Source: Incurvaria masculella
Lineage: Eukaryota > Arthropoda > Insecta > Lepidoptera > Incurvariidae
Length of the DNA stretch: 64,000 nucleotides
Direction: 5' to 3'
Assembly (NCBI GenBank): GCA_946894095.1
Contig: OX335647.2
Span: 13,782,001-13,846,000, forward strand
Shown: positions 14,201-25,742 of the stretch, piece by piece
Position numbering within the stretch: position 1 is the stretch's first letter
Layout of the letters: each line of letters opens with the position of its first letter
Made by a program: the position numbers and the translations under genes
Notes under the pieces: generated by a model
What the model was told of the DNA's origin: nothing
Databases searched by the model: none
What the model saw: the letters and a program-made list of their open reading frames with translations, nothing else

Positions 14201-15499
14201 CATAGTTCTGGATCATCGCAGGAAATTGACCCTTTAACCATAATGATAATTTGATGGATACATTTTTGTTATTATTTTCGGATATGGATAGCTAAGTTAC
14301 AACTAGTGCTGGATTCGCTTTCCCAAAGGACCTAGGTTTCGTGCCAGGCCCTTCCATTTATTTCATAATCTTTATACATCCGTTTTAGGCGCATATGCAT
14401 AACGCAACGTCCAGCATGAAATAATGTCGAAATAGTGGAACATAGAAAAGTGAATGAAACCGGTCGGTTCATCGATTGGAAGAAAGTTGCGTTTAGTTTT
14501 CCGGTCGGGGCAGTGGTGGTGCGGTGGCAGGCGGCGGCGGCGGCGGCACTTTCTCCTCGGCGGCGGCGGAGGCGGCAGCGAGACAGTACCAACATGTTGC
14601 ACAAGTCTCCGCCGCCGCCGCGCCGTGAGAGATGCGGGTGATGTAATGATGCATCCGCCGCCATCGCCGCATGCTGCGCGTGCCCGCTCCGCAGCAGTTG
14701 CACCCTAGTAGCATGCTAAAACGTACGGGTTAATATCGTCGTATTTTGTCTACTTATTATTCCGAATAAAATATTCTTCATGCACTTTACTTCATATTCT
14801 GTATGCACCTCTTTCTTTCTTAACGAGGAGAGTAGGTATGGGTTAGACCTGATTTGTCGCCCGCCCGGGTTGGTACCACCGCATTGGGAGAAAGATGGTC
14901 GAAGCGACAATGACAATTTTCCGTGTTTTCCGTCAGTTCAACGGCTAATAAATGAAAGGGCATGTCGTCGCTTATTGAGCTAATGTCATTACGGTTGTGT
15001 TGTATTAGCTATCCATGTCCAGTACTATAAAAAGTACCGTTAGTAGGAGAACAATTCGGGACAAAATGCGTGCGACCGACAGGCACCAGAGCGAGATCAT
15101 GAGGGTCCCTTTTTTTGGCATTTTGCGACGGGACCCTAAAACTTGAAAAGCATCAGACGAGTACATTTTTCTGTGGTAATGTGTCAGCGAAAGTCGACGA
15201 ATATAATCATATTGGTCCTTAGCTTTCCACAAACGATACGGTTGCCTGTAAGTAGAATTCTAGTTTACGTATTTTAGATGTATGACGTCTAAAACACATG
15301 AAACACACAGGTCTTCCTCGCTAAAACCGCATAATATAACGCATGCGTAACATGTATGATGTGAAGTTTGTTAGTCCGTCTCCATGGAGAATTTGCACGT
15401 TTGCACGTCAATGATATTTACGACCAATTGTTTTGATGCAGGTATACATATGACAAAATGAACGTGGATAGGTATATATATATGTAAGCAGAGAAAGAT

Positions 15500-15890
15500 T
15501 CAATTTCTCGCGAGTGCTATTGAGCTTCGTGTCGTGGTCTGTGTAGGCGAGTTGGTCGCGAGTGTGTAGGCGAGTTGATCGCGACTGTAGGCGTGAAAGG
15601 CGAGGCCTTGGAGTTGTTTTCTCCGACGCGAGTGTCGGTAACCTTGTGACGTGACGTTACTCTCCAAATAACTCTTTATTTGTCCGCGGAGTTCGTCGGC
15701 CCGGTTTGCGCTTGCGCAAGCCGGCCCGGGTTCATCGACTAACCGGGTATCTACCGCGCTGTATGTACAATCGCAGTCACGATCGTGTTCACGATTCGGG
15801 GACGGCTTATTTAACCGGACATTTTGGAATTTCGAACACGAGAAAATCCATTGCACGCTTCGGTTATGCATGAGTAATGAGCAATATTTT
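15500..15890 (-). mobile_element. Possible solo LTR (antisense)
   Basis: Read on the - strand, the block has a TTAAATAAGCC TATA-like box, a GC-rich centre and GACAAATAAAGAGTTATTT, which resembles an LTR poly(A) signal, followed by short tandem units of ACTCGCCTACAC. No reverse transcriptase or integrase is nearby, and the TG...CA ends and target duplication could not be fixed. This is a tentative call. Confidence 0.25.
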
Positions 15891-16063
15891 TGTCAGGATG
15901 CAAGCTATATAACATCGACAGGTCTAAATAGCGAGATAGGCACTTTGTACATGGTTTGGCATTGGATACAGAGTATGTAACCTTCAGAATGAAATAACAT
16001 AGGTGCTACGTAAGCGTGTACACCCACGTGTGTGCTAATTATGACTTATGTGTACACATCCCG

Positions 16064-16378
16064 GATAGGGTTGCCATATTAAAAACGCGTCCCGGCTGAG
16101 GCTGAATAATTGTCCCGATTTTCCAACAACTGAGAGAAATGCTTTTTGGACAAACCTATTTTGTATTTTTAAATACCTAATATAAGTACTAACTACGCCA
16201 AAGTAAAACGACTTAAATGCGTAATTTTTCTTAAAATAAATAAAAGAAACATGAATTTATCGACATCGAGAATTTAACTTTAGGAAATCGTTACTCCTAA
16301 GTTTTGGCCCAAACCAAAACCTCGGTTTTTCTTGTCTGTATTTAATTTTTACGACTCATGGCAACCCTAATCCCGGAG
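16064..16378. mobile_element. Short-TIR element with GGGTTGCCAT ends
   Basis: TCCCGGATAGGGTTGCCAT at the left and ATGGCAACCCTAATCCCGGA at the right are inverted over about 18 bp. About 315 bp, no coding capacity. The region 13400-13642 has a similar but more decayed pair (GGGTTACCAG ... AAATGGCAACCCTAG). Confidence 0.5.
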
Positions 16379-17012
16379 GATCTGGTCGGGTGATCTACTG
16401 CTGCCGTGTGTGAGCTGTCTCCTCAGGTGTGCGCGTATGTGTGGAGCGGTTAGCGCGTGTATTATATACTTACATACTGTCAGGTAGATACCCGCGGCCA
16501 TTACGGGCGGTGGCGGGGTCAGCAGTCGCGTAACGCCAAAATTATGTCTCCATAGCTCTCCCTTCCCCCCTACCGCGTCCCGCACCCAACGCTTCGCCAC
16601 GTGGCGCCTGGTTTAGGTGTGTTCCGATTTCCTAAATTCGTATTTGGTTTCGTTATTGGAGGTATTAAATTATTTATATTAGTGATTTTAGGTATTTGAT
16701 TATTTTTTTGAACCCTCTGGCTTCTTTGGAGTTTTAGGGACCAAGATACCGAATCAGTCATGTTATTACATTGGTTAATGTTTTAAATTTGAAAGTTATA
16801 GTTGGGGAAATTTAAACCGGAATTAAATATAATAAATACAAATCATTGGAATTGGTTCTTCTACTACATGGCCTAATGCATGTTTTCTTCGCAGATTTCA
16901 AGACTAATTTTCAACCTAAAAACTATAGTGTCACCTAGCCATAGAATAAGTACATAATTGGCCTAGCTCTTTTGTAGCGAGTATTCTAGTGTGTGTGCAC
17001 GGATAACAAGCG

Positions 17013-17060
17013 GAGCGGTGCGTTGCGGGGCGGTGCGGTGCGGTGCGGGGCGGTTCGGGG
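17013..17060 (+). repeat. GGTGC / GGGGC short tandem repeat
   Basis: Imperfect run of GCGGTGCGGTGCGGGGC units in an otherwise AT-rich region. No sign of coding. Confidence 0.75.
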
Positions 17061-20000
17061 GACCAACGAACGTTCCAAGGCTGCGGCGATATTTTTCGTG
17101 TTGATACATATTTATTTGCTTCAAAATTCGATACCGAGGTCGATTTCAACCTATCTATATGTGTTCTGTTCCGAATATATTCTTGTGCATGGGCAAACAT
17201 TCTGAAAAAAAGAAGTAACCTTTTGCAAACCTTACAACCTTTTTGTTTTCATTCCGTAAATATTCTGTAATAAAACAAAATAAAATTACGTTTCGTTCTT
17301 AGTTATTGATAATTATGTAGTAGGTAATGTTTTATGGAACCTAGACATCGACGGCTTATACCTACCACACTTATTATGATATGAGCCCAAAACGCCTTAT
17401 GGGAACTGGATGCAATGCTATGACCACTGGCTAGCCACGCGATCATTGTGCGAAAATAGGTGAAACTTTAGAAAGGGTGAATCTCTTCGAGCTCGCCGCA
17501 ATATGTTACAGCTAGTACACGGTATACATTGTCTGTCATTGAACAGTATAATATAATAAGATTGAGTGTTAATTGTCTTCCGCGTTGCCGCCAGCAGATA
17601 ATGCTCAGGCTGTGCCAACCTACTAGTGCTTACATGCAACCTGCTGCTAATGTGAATTGCAATATGTCGCGGAAGTCATTCGACTTGCAATCTGCAGCGC
17701 ACTCGATGTGATTCGCGATCGAATTTCCTGCACGGCGACATAATTGTTTATTTGACATATAAATTAATGATTGGACATGCTCTCAACAGGCGCAGGATTA
17801 GAAAGTATGGCAAAGGTATGGTACAGCATGGTTTATTTTTGTATATCACCATCAAAGTAGAGATGTTTAGTGGTGAAAACAGGTGAAAATTATTTTAAAA
17901 CGAACTACCTGAATCTACGGAGGGCGTCACGGACACATTTTTTATAACTATGTTAGGTACCTCGACTGAGTCCGTGACCTATCTATGTTTATGTAGTTCC
18001 ACTGATAAAGAATCTACGTAACCTAACATTTTAATGTCATTTAGGGCCTAAAGGCGTGTACCATCAAAATGATATGTAATGTAATTGCGAAAGTAAGGTT
18101 GTCTGTCTTTATGTTCGGCTCATCTTCACGGTTTTGAAATCTGACAGAGGTAACATAAAGGAAACTGGGGAAAATTCCATTAAAAATACTACCAGCGTCC
18201 GTCCTAAATGACATTGTCTCTAGCGAAACCACAGGTGCGAACGCACCAGATACAAATAAAGTAATCCCATTTATCTAGCGACCTATTTGCCTTGCAAGCA
18301 ACGTACATAATAACGTCTGCCTTCGGCGAATAACACTCTACATTCCACTTTATCAACTGTCGAAAATAGGCGGTAGCGTCACGCGGCAGGCAGGAGGCAA
18401 CAGTCAACGCGCGGCCGTGAACTTTCTCGGTTCGCGCGCGGGCGTCGCGATGGCGGCGGTGCGGTGGGGTGGGGGAGGGTGTGCTGCGCGGTGGCCGCTG
18501 CGCAGTTTGCCTACGCTTGTTTTTTCGCGGCCGACCGACCTGTGTGTTAGTGAGGAAGTGTGTCGGTACACGATCTATTTTTCGACGAAATCGTTTTGAG
18601 CGCGGCTTCGTTTGAACAGCGCGGCACAGACGAAGTTTTTTCATTTATTTGCAGTGATTATTGACGAGTAGGTAATCGTCGTTTATGAGTTTTCCTTCTT
18701 CTTTGACCTACATTAAAACTCATTGCACAGAACTGTTTTCACCACTCCGCGTCCTGGGACAGTGCTGTCCGAGGTACATATTATCGCGAATGACAGACTA
18801 AAATTAGCTCTATATATAAAATATCACTTTTTAACAATAATTATTAATCACCAGGAATATCTGGCGACAATATACATAGTTCCGCGTATGCTCCAGCACT
18901 GTGTCATTCTGACTCCAAAGAGGAATATATTCTCATAACTAGGTACTTTGCAAGTCCATGATCTCCGGAAAGGGCATCGAGAACCCGCGGTGAACATGCA
19001 AAATCCGGAATGGTTATAATCTCACTGCAATAATTTCCACTCCGGAATGGTTTCAATATTGCTCCAGAATGGTTGTAACGGAATGGCGGGCACATACCTA
19101 CTAGAGAACCCAGGACTCCAGCAAGAATTTAGAACAAGCAAAAAAAAAGCGTGCGGCTTCGCCATCAACTATCTGGAATGACTATTAAACGGTTTGGAAT
19201 TACTTACTTATTGTGCGGTCCGGAATAGCTGTGCGTATCGATATAAAGAAAACATTTAGATCCGTTCTGAGCTTTCCCCTGCGTGTCAAGTCAGGTACTC
19301 TAATTCGAACAATTTAGAGTACCTGAGCTGTCAGTTTCGATACACCCGTCACGGCGTTCGCGCGTGTTTGCCGATTCTATAGGTGATGATGGTAGAAGAA
19401 ATGAAGAATTATGCCGTCGTTTGTAGTGTAAACATGTAAAAACGATTACGGGAAAGCCAAGACGGAAGATAGAATCACATATCACAGGTTTGCTATAAAT
19501 TTTTTATCAAATGGCGTTATATTATGGTGATATGTGTGGCAGTATGGCGTACGGCGCGGTGTCGTATCGTGATATCCGACATTGAACGACAAAACTATCG
19601 GAAAAGCCGGTATCTCTTTCTAGCATACTTATATTCTATCAAGTACTTCACTATAGGTCCCTGTCAGTCATGCGTTTGTGGTGTGAGTGTGTGTGTATCG
19701 CGTTCGCCGGAGGATCGTGTTCTTTCTAGCAAACATGATTTTCCTATTTAGGTCCCTCTCGCTCTCATGCAACAGAATGCGACGGATAACTGAGTGATAC
19801 CAGGTTAAGAAAGAGATCTCTGAGGTGAGGATTAATACGAAAGTTGCAATTTTAAATTACCTTATTCGCGTAATGTCTTGTGTGTTAATTGAATATTCAA
19901 ATCTTATATTTGATTATAAATAGTAATATGAGAATGTTGTGAATAATTTAGATGGCAAAACGTTTGTTGATTAAACATTAACGTTTGTTGATTAAAGCGG

Positions 20001-20450
20001 AAAAATAAAAAAATCATGAAGGCGACACCATAGGCTAGAGGGGAAAACGAGTTAAAACGGTCTCTTGTATGATGTTTGACTCTGATGGCGCTTCTAGTTG
20101 CTTTTTTAGTTCAATGGCTGTGCGTGAAGGTTGGTTTACAGTCGGAATGGATGTATTTAAGATGCGGAGTGCGAACAGGAATGGGAGTAGGTAAGGCTGC
20201 TGGACAGTAACAAAAGCAGACGAGGCGGGTTCTCAGAATGGGTTGGACTGGGAATGACTCATCGCTGGTATATGAGCATGGAACACGTTTTAAACAATGT
20301 TTTAGGGCGCGGATCTATACTCTGAACGATAATTTGACAGTTTTATACTGTTAAATTTCCTTAAAAATAGTAACGCGGGATGACCAGTTCCGTAATCGGG
20401 TAGTTAAGTATAATCATTTTTACAACCATTGTCCACATTATTGAAAGCAA

Positions 20451-20463
20451 AGTTCAATGAACA
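20451..20463. promoter_or_regulatory. Candidate ecdysone response element (IR1)
   Basis: AGTTCAATGAACA: a perfect 11-bp inverted repeat GTTCA-A-TGAAC with one-base spacer. It matches the EcR/USP consensus RGKTCANTGAMCY at 12 of 13 positions, with the only mismatch in the last, degenerate base. It lies about 16 kb upstream of the E75A ATG, in a gene known in insects to be directly induced by ecdysone. Function is inferred. Confidence 0.4.
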
Positions 20464-21161
20464 CAGCAGGTTACATCGCTGGTTTGTCATCAAAATTACT
20501 GAGGTAGGAGCTCTGACCTTGTGTAGGCTCATGCCAGGGAGCATGGAAGGACGGAGTGTAGCAACCCAAACTAATTTGTATAGGAGCAGCTTAGTCACTT
20601 TTCATACAAAAACTGTAGCGTCCCAGCGAGTCATTTCGCTTACGAATTCACTTACTACTCATTTTATCGAGTTCCAACGACACGTAAGAACTTCACCCGA
20701 ATTTGTAAGCGAACTGACTTCAGTTAGATGTTTTCCAGTGACTTGTGGCTAAGCTGCGATGCATACGAATATATGTCGATCGCTACTACCCTCCTTTCAT
20801 GCTCGCTGGCTCCTACATGATGTACCTACCTACGCACACCACTCCGGCAACTACCACTGCTACAGCTAATAAAACTTGGCAGTTATCCTTGCGTGCTCGA
20901 CTTCCTACTTCTTTATAACTACGTACTCAGGTGCTAAAGCAAAAGCAATCACTACAGGTTTCCTTAATAAAATGTAAAAAACCTCATTGGGATTTCCATT
21001 TAGTCCTCATTACATGTTTCCTTGCGTTTTCCACACCATTTCAGTCGATAGTAAGCAATCCTTCGCTTACTCTTTTTACATTATCATGATGTGATATCAT
21101 GGATTTTTTTCTATTGGTTTTAAAAAAAAGATTCCGACGATTTGAGAACCTCCTCCTTTAT

Positions 21162-21449
21162 AGGGTTCCGTACCCAAAGGGTAAAAACGGAACCCTATTA
21201 CTAAGACTCCGCTGTCCGTCCGTCCGTCCGTTCGTCCGTCCGTCTGTCACAGGGCTGTATGTTATGAACCGTAACAGGTAGGAAGCTAAAATTTTCACAG
21301 ATTATGTATTTATTTTGCCGCTATAACAATAAACTTATAAAATAATATAAATTAAAGGAGGGACCCATACAAAAAACGTGTTTATTTTTGTAAATCCTGT
21401 ATGATGGTACGGAACCCTTCGTGTGCGAGTCCGACTCGGCCGGTTTTTT
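21162..21449 (+). mobile_element. AGGGTTCCGTACCC interspersed repeat, copy 1
   Basis: Begins AGGGTTCCGTACCCAAAGGG and holds GTCCGTCCGTCC repeats, CTGTATGTTATGAACCGTAAC, ATTTTCACAGATTATGTATT and GATGGTACGGAACCCTTCGT, ending GAGTCCGACTCGGCCGGTTTT. This is a very common dispersed repeat in moth genomes by my recollection; its class is unsettled to me. It is inserted inside another repeat (see findings). Confidence 0.85.
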
Positions 21450-21934
21450 TTAAGTCGGCTAATAAGTAGAATTCTCAAGAGGTTTTTGTTTGCATTCAAT
21501 TTCAAACTATATTTAATTGAGACTGTGTCACCGACTGGAAACTTGGGTCAAATTTCCAGCCATTATCCCATGCATATGCAATGACGCCGATGAAATGGGG
21601 AAAATTCTGGAATACTAATTACAAATAACAAGGAGTCGGTCGTGTAACCCTGGATTTCGATTCGTCGCTGTCAAATATTGGGGACACTGAATTAAACATC
21701 ACGTTTGCAAGTTTAATGACAAGAAAACCAGGCGAATGCTGGATAAACTACGCATTTTTGAACTGGTGTGTCTTTCATGTTTAGGTATAAGACAACTAGT
21801 TTTTTTTAATCAATGTTACTGAATATGGTTGGCCATTACAACACCTATCGTTGCCAGAACTTTTATGCTCACAGCTTCATTGCACGGGGTGAAAGATAAG
21901 GATAATTGTTTATTACCTTTTCGACCAATACGAC

Positions 21935-22105
21935 TGTTAAATGGATTCAGAACCATGCAACAGATGGTATTCGTGAAGAAATGCACGTATCCACCTCAGA
22001 AAGAGAAAGAAAGTGATGCATGCACGTGGCGGGGATTGAATCCATGACTTCTGTCATGAGAAGCAAGGCCTCGCACTCCTACGCTACCAACCGCACTGTG
22101 GTGGT
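21935..22105 (-). mobile_element. tRNA-derived SINE head fragment (antisense)
   Basis: On the - strand it has GCGGTTGGTAGCGTAGGAGTG (A-box region) and ATGGATTCAATCCCC (B-box region), then CACTTTCTTTCTCTTTCTGA. The rest of the body is missing or too diverged to recognise. Confidence 0.6.
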
Positions 22106-22187
22106 ACGTTTTGTTGGCGTATCAACCAACTATTAATTGAAAATAAATTTGACTTCTCCGAATCTTGACTTGAATCTTCTTCTCTCG

Positions 22188-22446
22188 GCCTTATTACGAG
22201 TTACAAATCACTTATCGAAAGTTCGTTAAAATCTTCGATACCACAGGTTGACACCATTGAAGGCATTTAAGAAATACACTAAATCGGCAGCCCTTGGATG
22301 TTTATATTTGTGTAGAAATACAATGCAATCGAATGGACGGGCTAATTAGTATATCCCTCAAATGCCTGCTCTATTCAATGGTGTAAACCTCTGAAAACGA
22401 AGAGCTCAGCGAAATTTCGATAAGTGATTTGTAACTCGTAATAGGG
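22188..22446. mobile_element. Foldback MITE, family with TTACAAATSACTTATC ends, copy 1
   Basis: The left end (ACGAGTTACAAATCACTTATCG) and the right end (CGATAAGTGATTTGTAACTCGT) are inverted and extend inward to CACCATTGAA / TTCAATGGTG, about 80 bp per arm. It has no coding capacity. It is related to 58562-58807. Confidence 0.75.
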
Positions 22447-23114
22447 CGCCAGGACTCCCTCAACGTAGCAGCGATGGTTCTCATTGCAACGTGCAACAAA
22501 AACCACGGATATGTGCAGACGCCCTACTTCCCCATTCCTCCTCTCCACCGACCAGCTCGTAACGCGACGAGTTGCGCAACCCACCTCGCATTATCATCAG
22601 CAGTTAAGAAAATGAGGAGACGCTCTGATTGCCGCCGCCTCTGCTCGTAACTAGCCCTCCTGATCTACTCGCTTCGTACACTTCGTCCAACTCGTTAGGC
22701 GACGCTTCCCCCTTAAGCCTGAGAAGCCTCGGACGCGTCATAACGACACCGACTGACCGTAATTCTTCTGTATAATATTAATGAATGCCCCAGCACCGAT
22801 CACTACGGTGGCCGATTTCAATGCTCCGATAGCCGCGGCCCCGTGCTAGGAAAAATGAACGAGCTCATTGATTCGTCATCGCAACTTCAGTAGACTGTGG
22901 CTGGAGCGATGACCGTGATCTTTGGCGGAAGTTAAACCTTAAACACTATGTAGGAAGGAGGTTAAAACATTATGCGAAGAGATTTTCAGTGCAAATAAAA
23001 ACTTTTTTTATCACGTTGTGTGCTCAATTGTCGGTAATGAATATTCAACTTTTTAAATTCATCCTAATCTAATTCAAGAGCAGATTTAAAAAAAAGGGAG
23101 GTTTTTTTAATTTA

Positions 23115-23432
23115 ATGGATGGCTCATACCACACGTACAGTCAAGACATTAGCCCAACACACCGCATTCCCGAAGGAATGAGGTGCCATGCTAGGTAGGA
23201 CCTTCCCTTTATGGGCACGGTACCAACCCCGTCGGTCTTAACCTACCATCTAGCAGAAGAAGGGACCTACATTTTTATATGTATTCCGAATCATGGAGCA
23301 GCTCGCATTCGTAACGAAATGCTCGTATCTAACTCAGAAAGAGAAATAATGTGTAACATGATGGGGATAGGGATTTGAACTTAGACCTCTGGGATGTAAG
23401 GCAAGTTCCTGCGCCACTAAGCTACGAGCCGT
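23115..23432 (-). mobile_element. tRNA-derived SINE (antisense)
   Basis: On the - strand it begins with a tRNA-like head: A box GTAGCTTAGTGGCGC and B box AGTTCAAATCC, followed by a body containing GAGTTAGATACGAGC, GGTACC and GGAATGCGGTGTGTTGGGC. Body blocks recur at 29870-30175 (antisense) and 31928-32105 (sense). Confidence 0.75.
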
Positions 23433-24248
23433 TTCCATTTTGAAGTACACCTCACCGCACCAGCACTGCTGGAGTGACTGTTGAAGATTAGAAGGACCCT
23501 CGACACGGTGTCCAGACACTTTCCCGAGACACTTGTCGCCGTGTGGAGCGGCATTCTGCGTTGCGCCCGACCAGCAAAGCAGGAAACCGACGTATGTAAA
23601 TACCAAGGTGAGGCGCAACTCGCGGCATCAAAGGTTACTTGGAACTGTACTGTGTAGCTGTCACAATGCAGCCGGAACACTGACGCATGTACCGTTGTCC
23701 GGCGAAGGTCTTTACAGCTTAGGAACCACTAAATTAGGTCTTCGTCTGACCTGTGATGGTGTGATTGTGGCTCTGTAGTACGGGTTCGGTTTTCGGCTCG
23801 TCACATCCTCGATGCATACACTGTGAGATTTATGGCAGATTTTATCGGTTTAAAGTGTGGGGAAGATACCCTGCCTTGCAATAAATTAATTGAACATTTT
23901 ATCAGCAATCGATTTGTCACGTATCCGATCAAACCAAATGAGAATACAGTATTCAACGAAGCGTCAATTTGGTTTAAATAACAGCCAGGAGGTGTTGATA
24001 CATGTCACAGAGCTGGGCATGATTCGAGCGGCTCTTCCGCTTGCGAAGGCACCTTGGGCTGACATTGGCGCCGATTCGTTCGGTGGTTCACGGCCACAGC
24101 TCCCCGGAGGAGGAAATACTGCTCGCGACTCGCGGCACATTGCCGAAGCCACTTGACTAGATCGTTCCGTCACGGCGACATTGCGTGCCATCTATGCGTT
24201 GTCCCAGGAACGTTAAAAATAGTGGACTAGAAACACGCTCTGCAGGCA

Positions 24249-24471
24249 TATTCCTGGAATTTCGTTATTAGGAATCAATCAGGAATAATGAGTCTATAAA
24301 ACCGCATTTATAGCAGTTTACAAATCAACTTTTTCCACACAAAACCTTCATTCAATTGTAATACTATATGCTCTGGAATCTTTTCGTCAAGAAAATCGTT
24401 TTGAAAACAGCTATAAAAGCGGTTTTCTAGACTCAGGATTCCTGATTACTGATTACGGAATTCCAGGAATA
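24249..24471. mobile_element. Foldback MITE with TATTCCTGGAAT ends
   Basis: The left arm TATTCCTGGAATTTCGTTAT... and the right arm ...GGAATTCCAGGAATA pair over about 70 bp, including GAGTCTATAAAACCGC / GCGGTTTTCTAGACTC. It is about 223 bp with no coding capacity. Confidence 0.75.
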
Positions 24472-25525
24472 GACCTGTTACAACCGCGTCGCCGAGTGTT
24501 TTCCTAAAGACAGTAATGTCGAATACGCGCACGACGCGCTGTAATATGAATTGGAAGTTTGTGGTATATATTCATGCAAAGACCACGGAACAATGAAAAT
24601 GCGAAACATTGCAAAACAATCTTATCAGCAATGAATGTTTTTATCAGTTATTTTAATTGTTTCTTGGTAAGACCTATATAAACGAATATGGCGACGCTGG
24701 AACTGAGAGCGAAATATGAACATCTCGCGTCTATCCCTTTTTTAACTTTCTTGGGCTGTACATTGGTTTCATTGTATCCGGGTCACATCAGTTACGATGA
24801 GCTGAGCCCCTACTTGGACTTTTCACCTAAATTGGCATTTACGGAACTTCGAAGTTACGTAAAAAAGTCAAAACTCATACAAGTTTTACCATTTATATGT
24901 GGTTGTACTTCTTCAACCTGCCAAGATTTTATTCGGACTACCAAATTTATATGAAAACGCGGATTTGGCTTAAACGGGAAATTCAACGTATTTACGGCGA
25001 CGTTGAGTAAGCTGTCAAGTCAAACTCAGACCCGCAAAAGTTAAGCGCGCGCTCTAAAATTCTCCACACATTTGATACCGCCAATCGATCGCTTTGGGGT
25101 GAACGCCAATTTAGGTGACAAGTCAGTCTAGGGGCTCTGATCGGACTGCTATCGCGTATGTTACGCTCGCTCTAGGACTGCGAAAAAAAAAGTATTATCA
25201 AATAATAAAATTAGTCCGCGAAAAGAAACACAAGTAACCAAATCATTTCAAACCTATTCACGGCACCGGATGTCGGGCAGAAAACAACACATCTCGTTTA
25301 GAATACTCATCGCTGTCATGTAATTTGCATGGGCAAGGTTTTTGTGGCAGATGTTCGAAGGTCGGTAGCGTCACCGCTTCGATTGGAGCATATTGTTGTT
25401 GCCTAATGTCACCCGAATCTCGCCAGGTCGATGGTGACCGCGAAGTGGTCGCGGGGAGGGCCTCAATTGACAACTTTTTTTTTAGTCTATGCCAACCATC
25501 CGCCATGAGATATTAAACGAAACTA

Positions 25526-25742
25526 AGGGTAGATTTATCAATATTCTGATAATCAAATAGATAACTATTCGACGGATTTATTTACGGTTCTGCTTATCCA
25601 TCCGATATAGTAAATCTATATGTTTATAAGTAAAATTTTAGATACATTGTTGTGATAGAAGATATAATCATCGTCCTTTGACAAACGTATTTTTTACTGT
25701 CAGTCCGATAAGTACTATCTGAGGATTGACAGATCGGCCCTA
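25526..25742. mobile_element. MITE shared with intron 2, copy 1
   Basis: Starts AGGGTAGATTTATCAATATT and ends GGATTGACAGATCGGCCCT. Internal blocks GATAACTATTCGACGGATTT and AGTCCGATAAGTACTATCTG recur in opposite orientation at 45133-45366. Short inverted ends. Confidence 0.75.

Larger units (their letters stand above)
11248..24687. other. Non-coding upstream DNA with small GC islands and repeats
   Basis: No coding exon recognised. GC-rich patches occur at about 12,310-12,490, 14,500-14,700, 16,990-17,060 and 18,360-18,620; any could be a promoter of a distal E75 isoform, but no spliceable coding start was found. Repeats include SINEs, foldback MITEs at 22188-22446 and 24249-24471, the AGGGTTCCGTACCC element (21162-21449) and an LTR-like block (15500-15890). 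An EcRE-like palindrome is at 20451-20463. Confidence 0.7.

Noticed and set aside
18204..18644. 146-residue minus-strand frame
   Set aside because: It spans a GC-rich island and AT-rich flank with no domain and overlapping frames; composition effect.
24688..24954. 88-residue frame preceded by TATATAA
   Set aside because: Short, no family, and the TATA lies too close to the ATG to serve as its promoter; kept only as a note.
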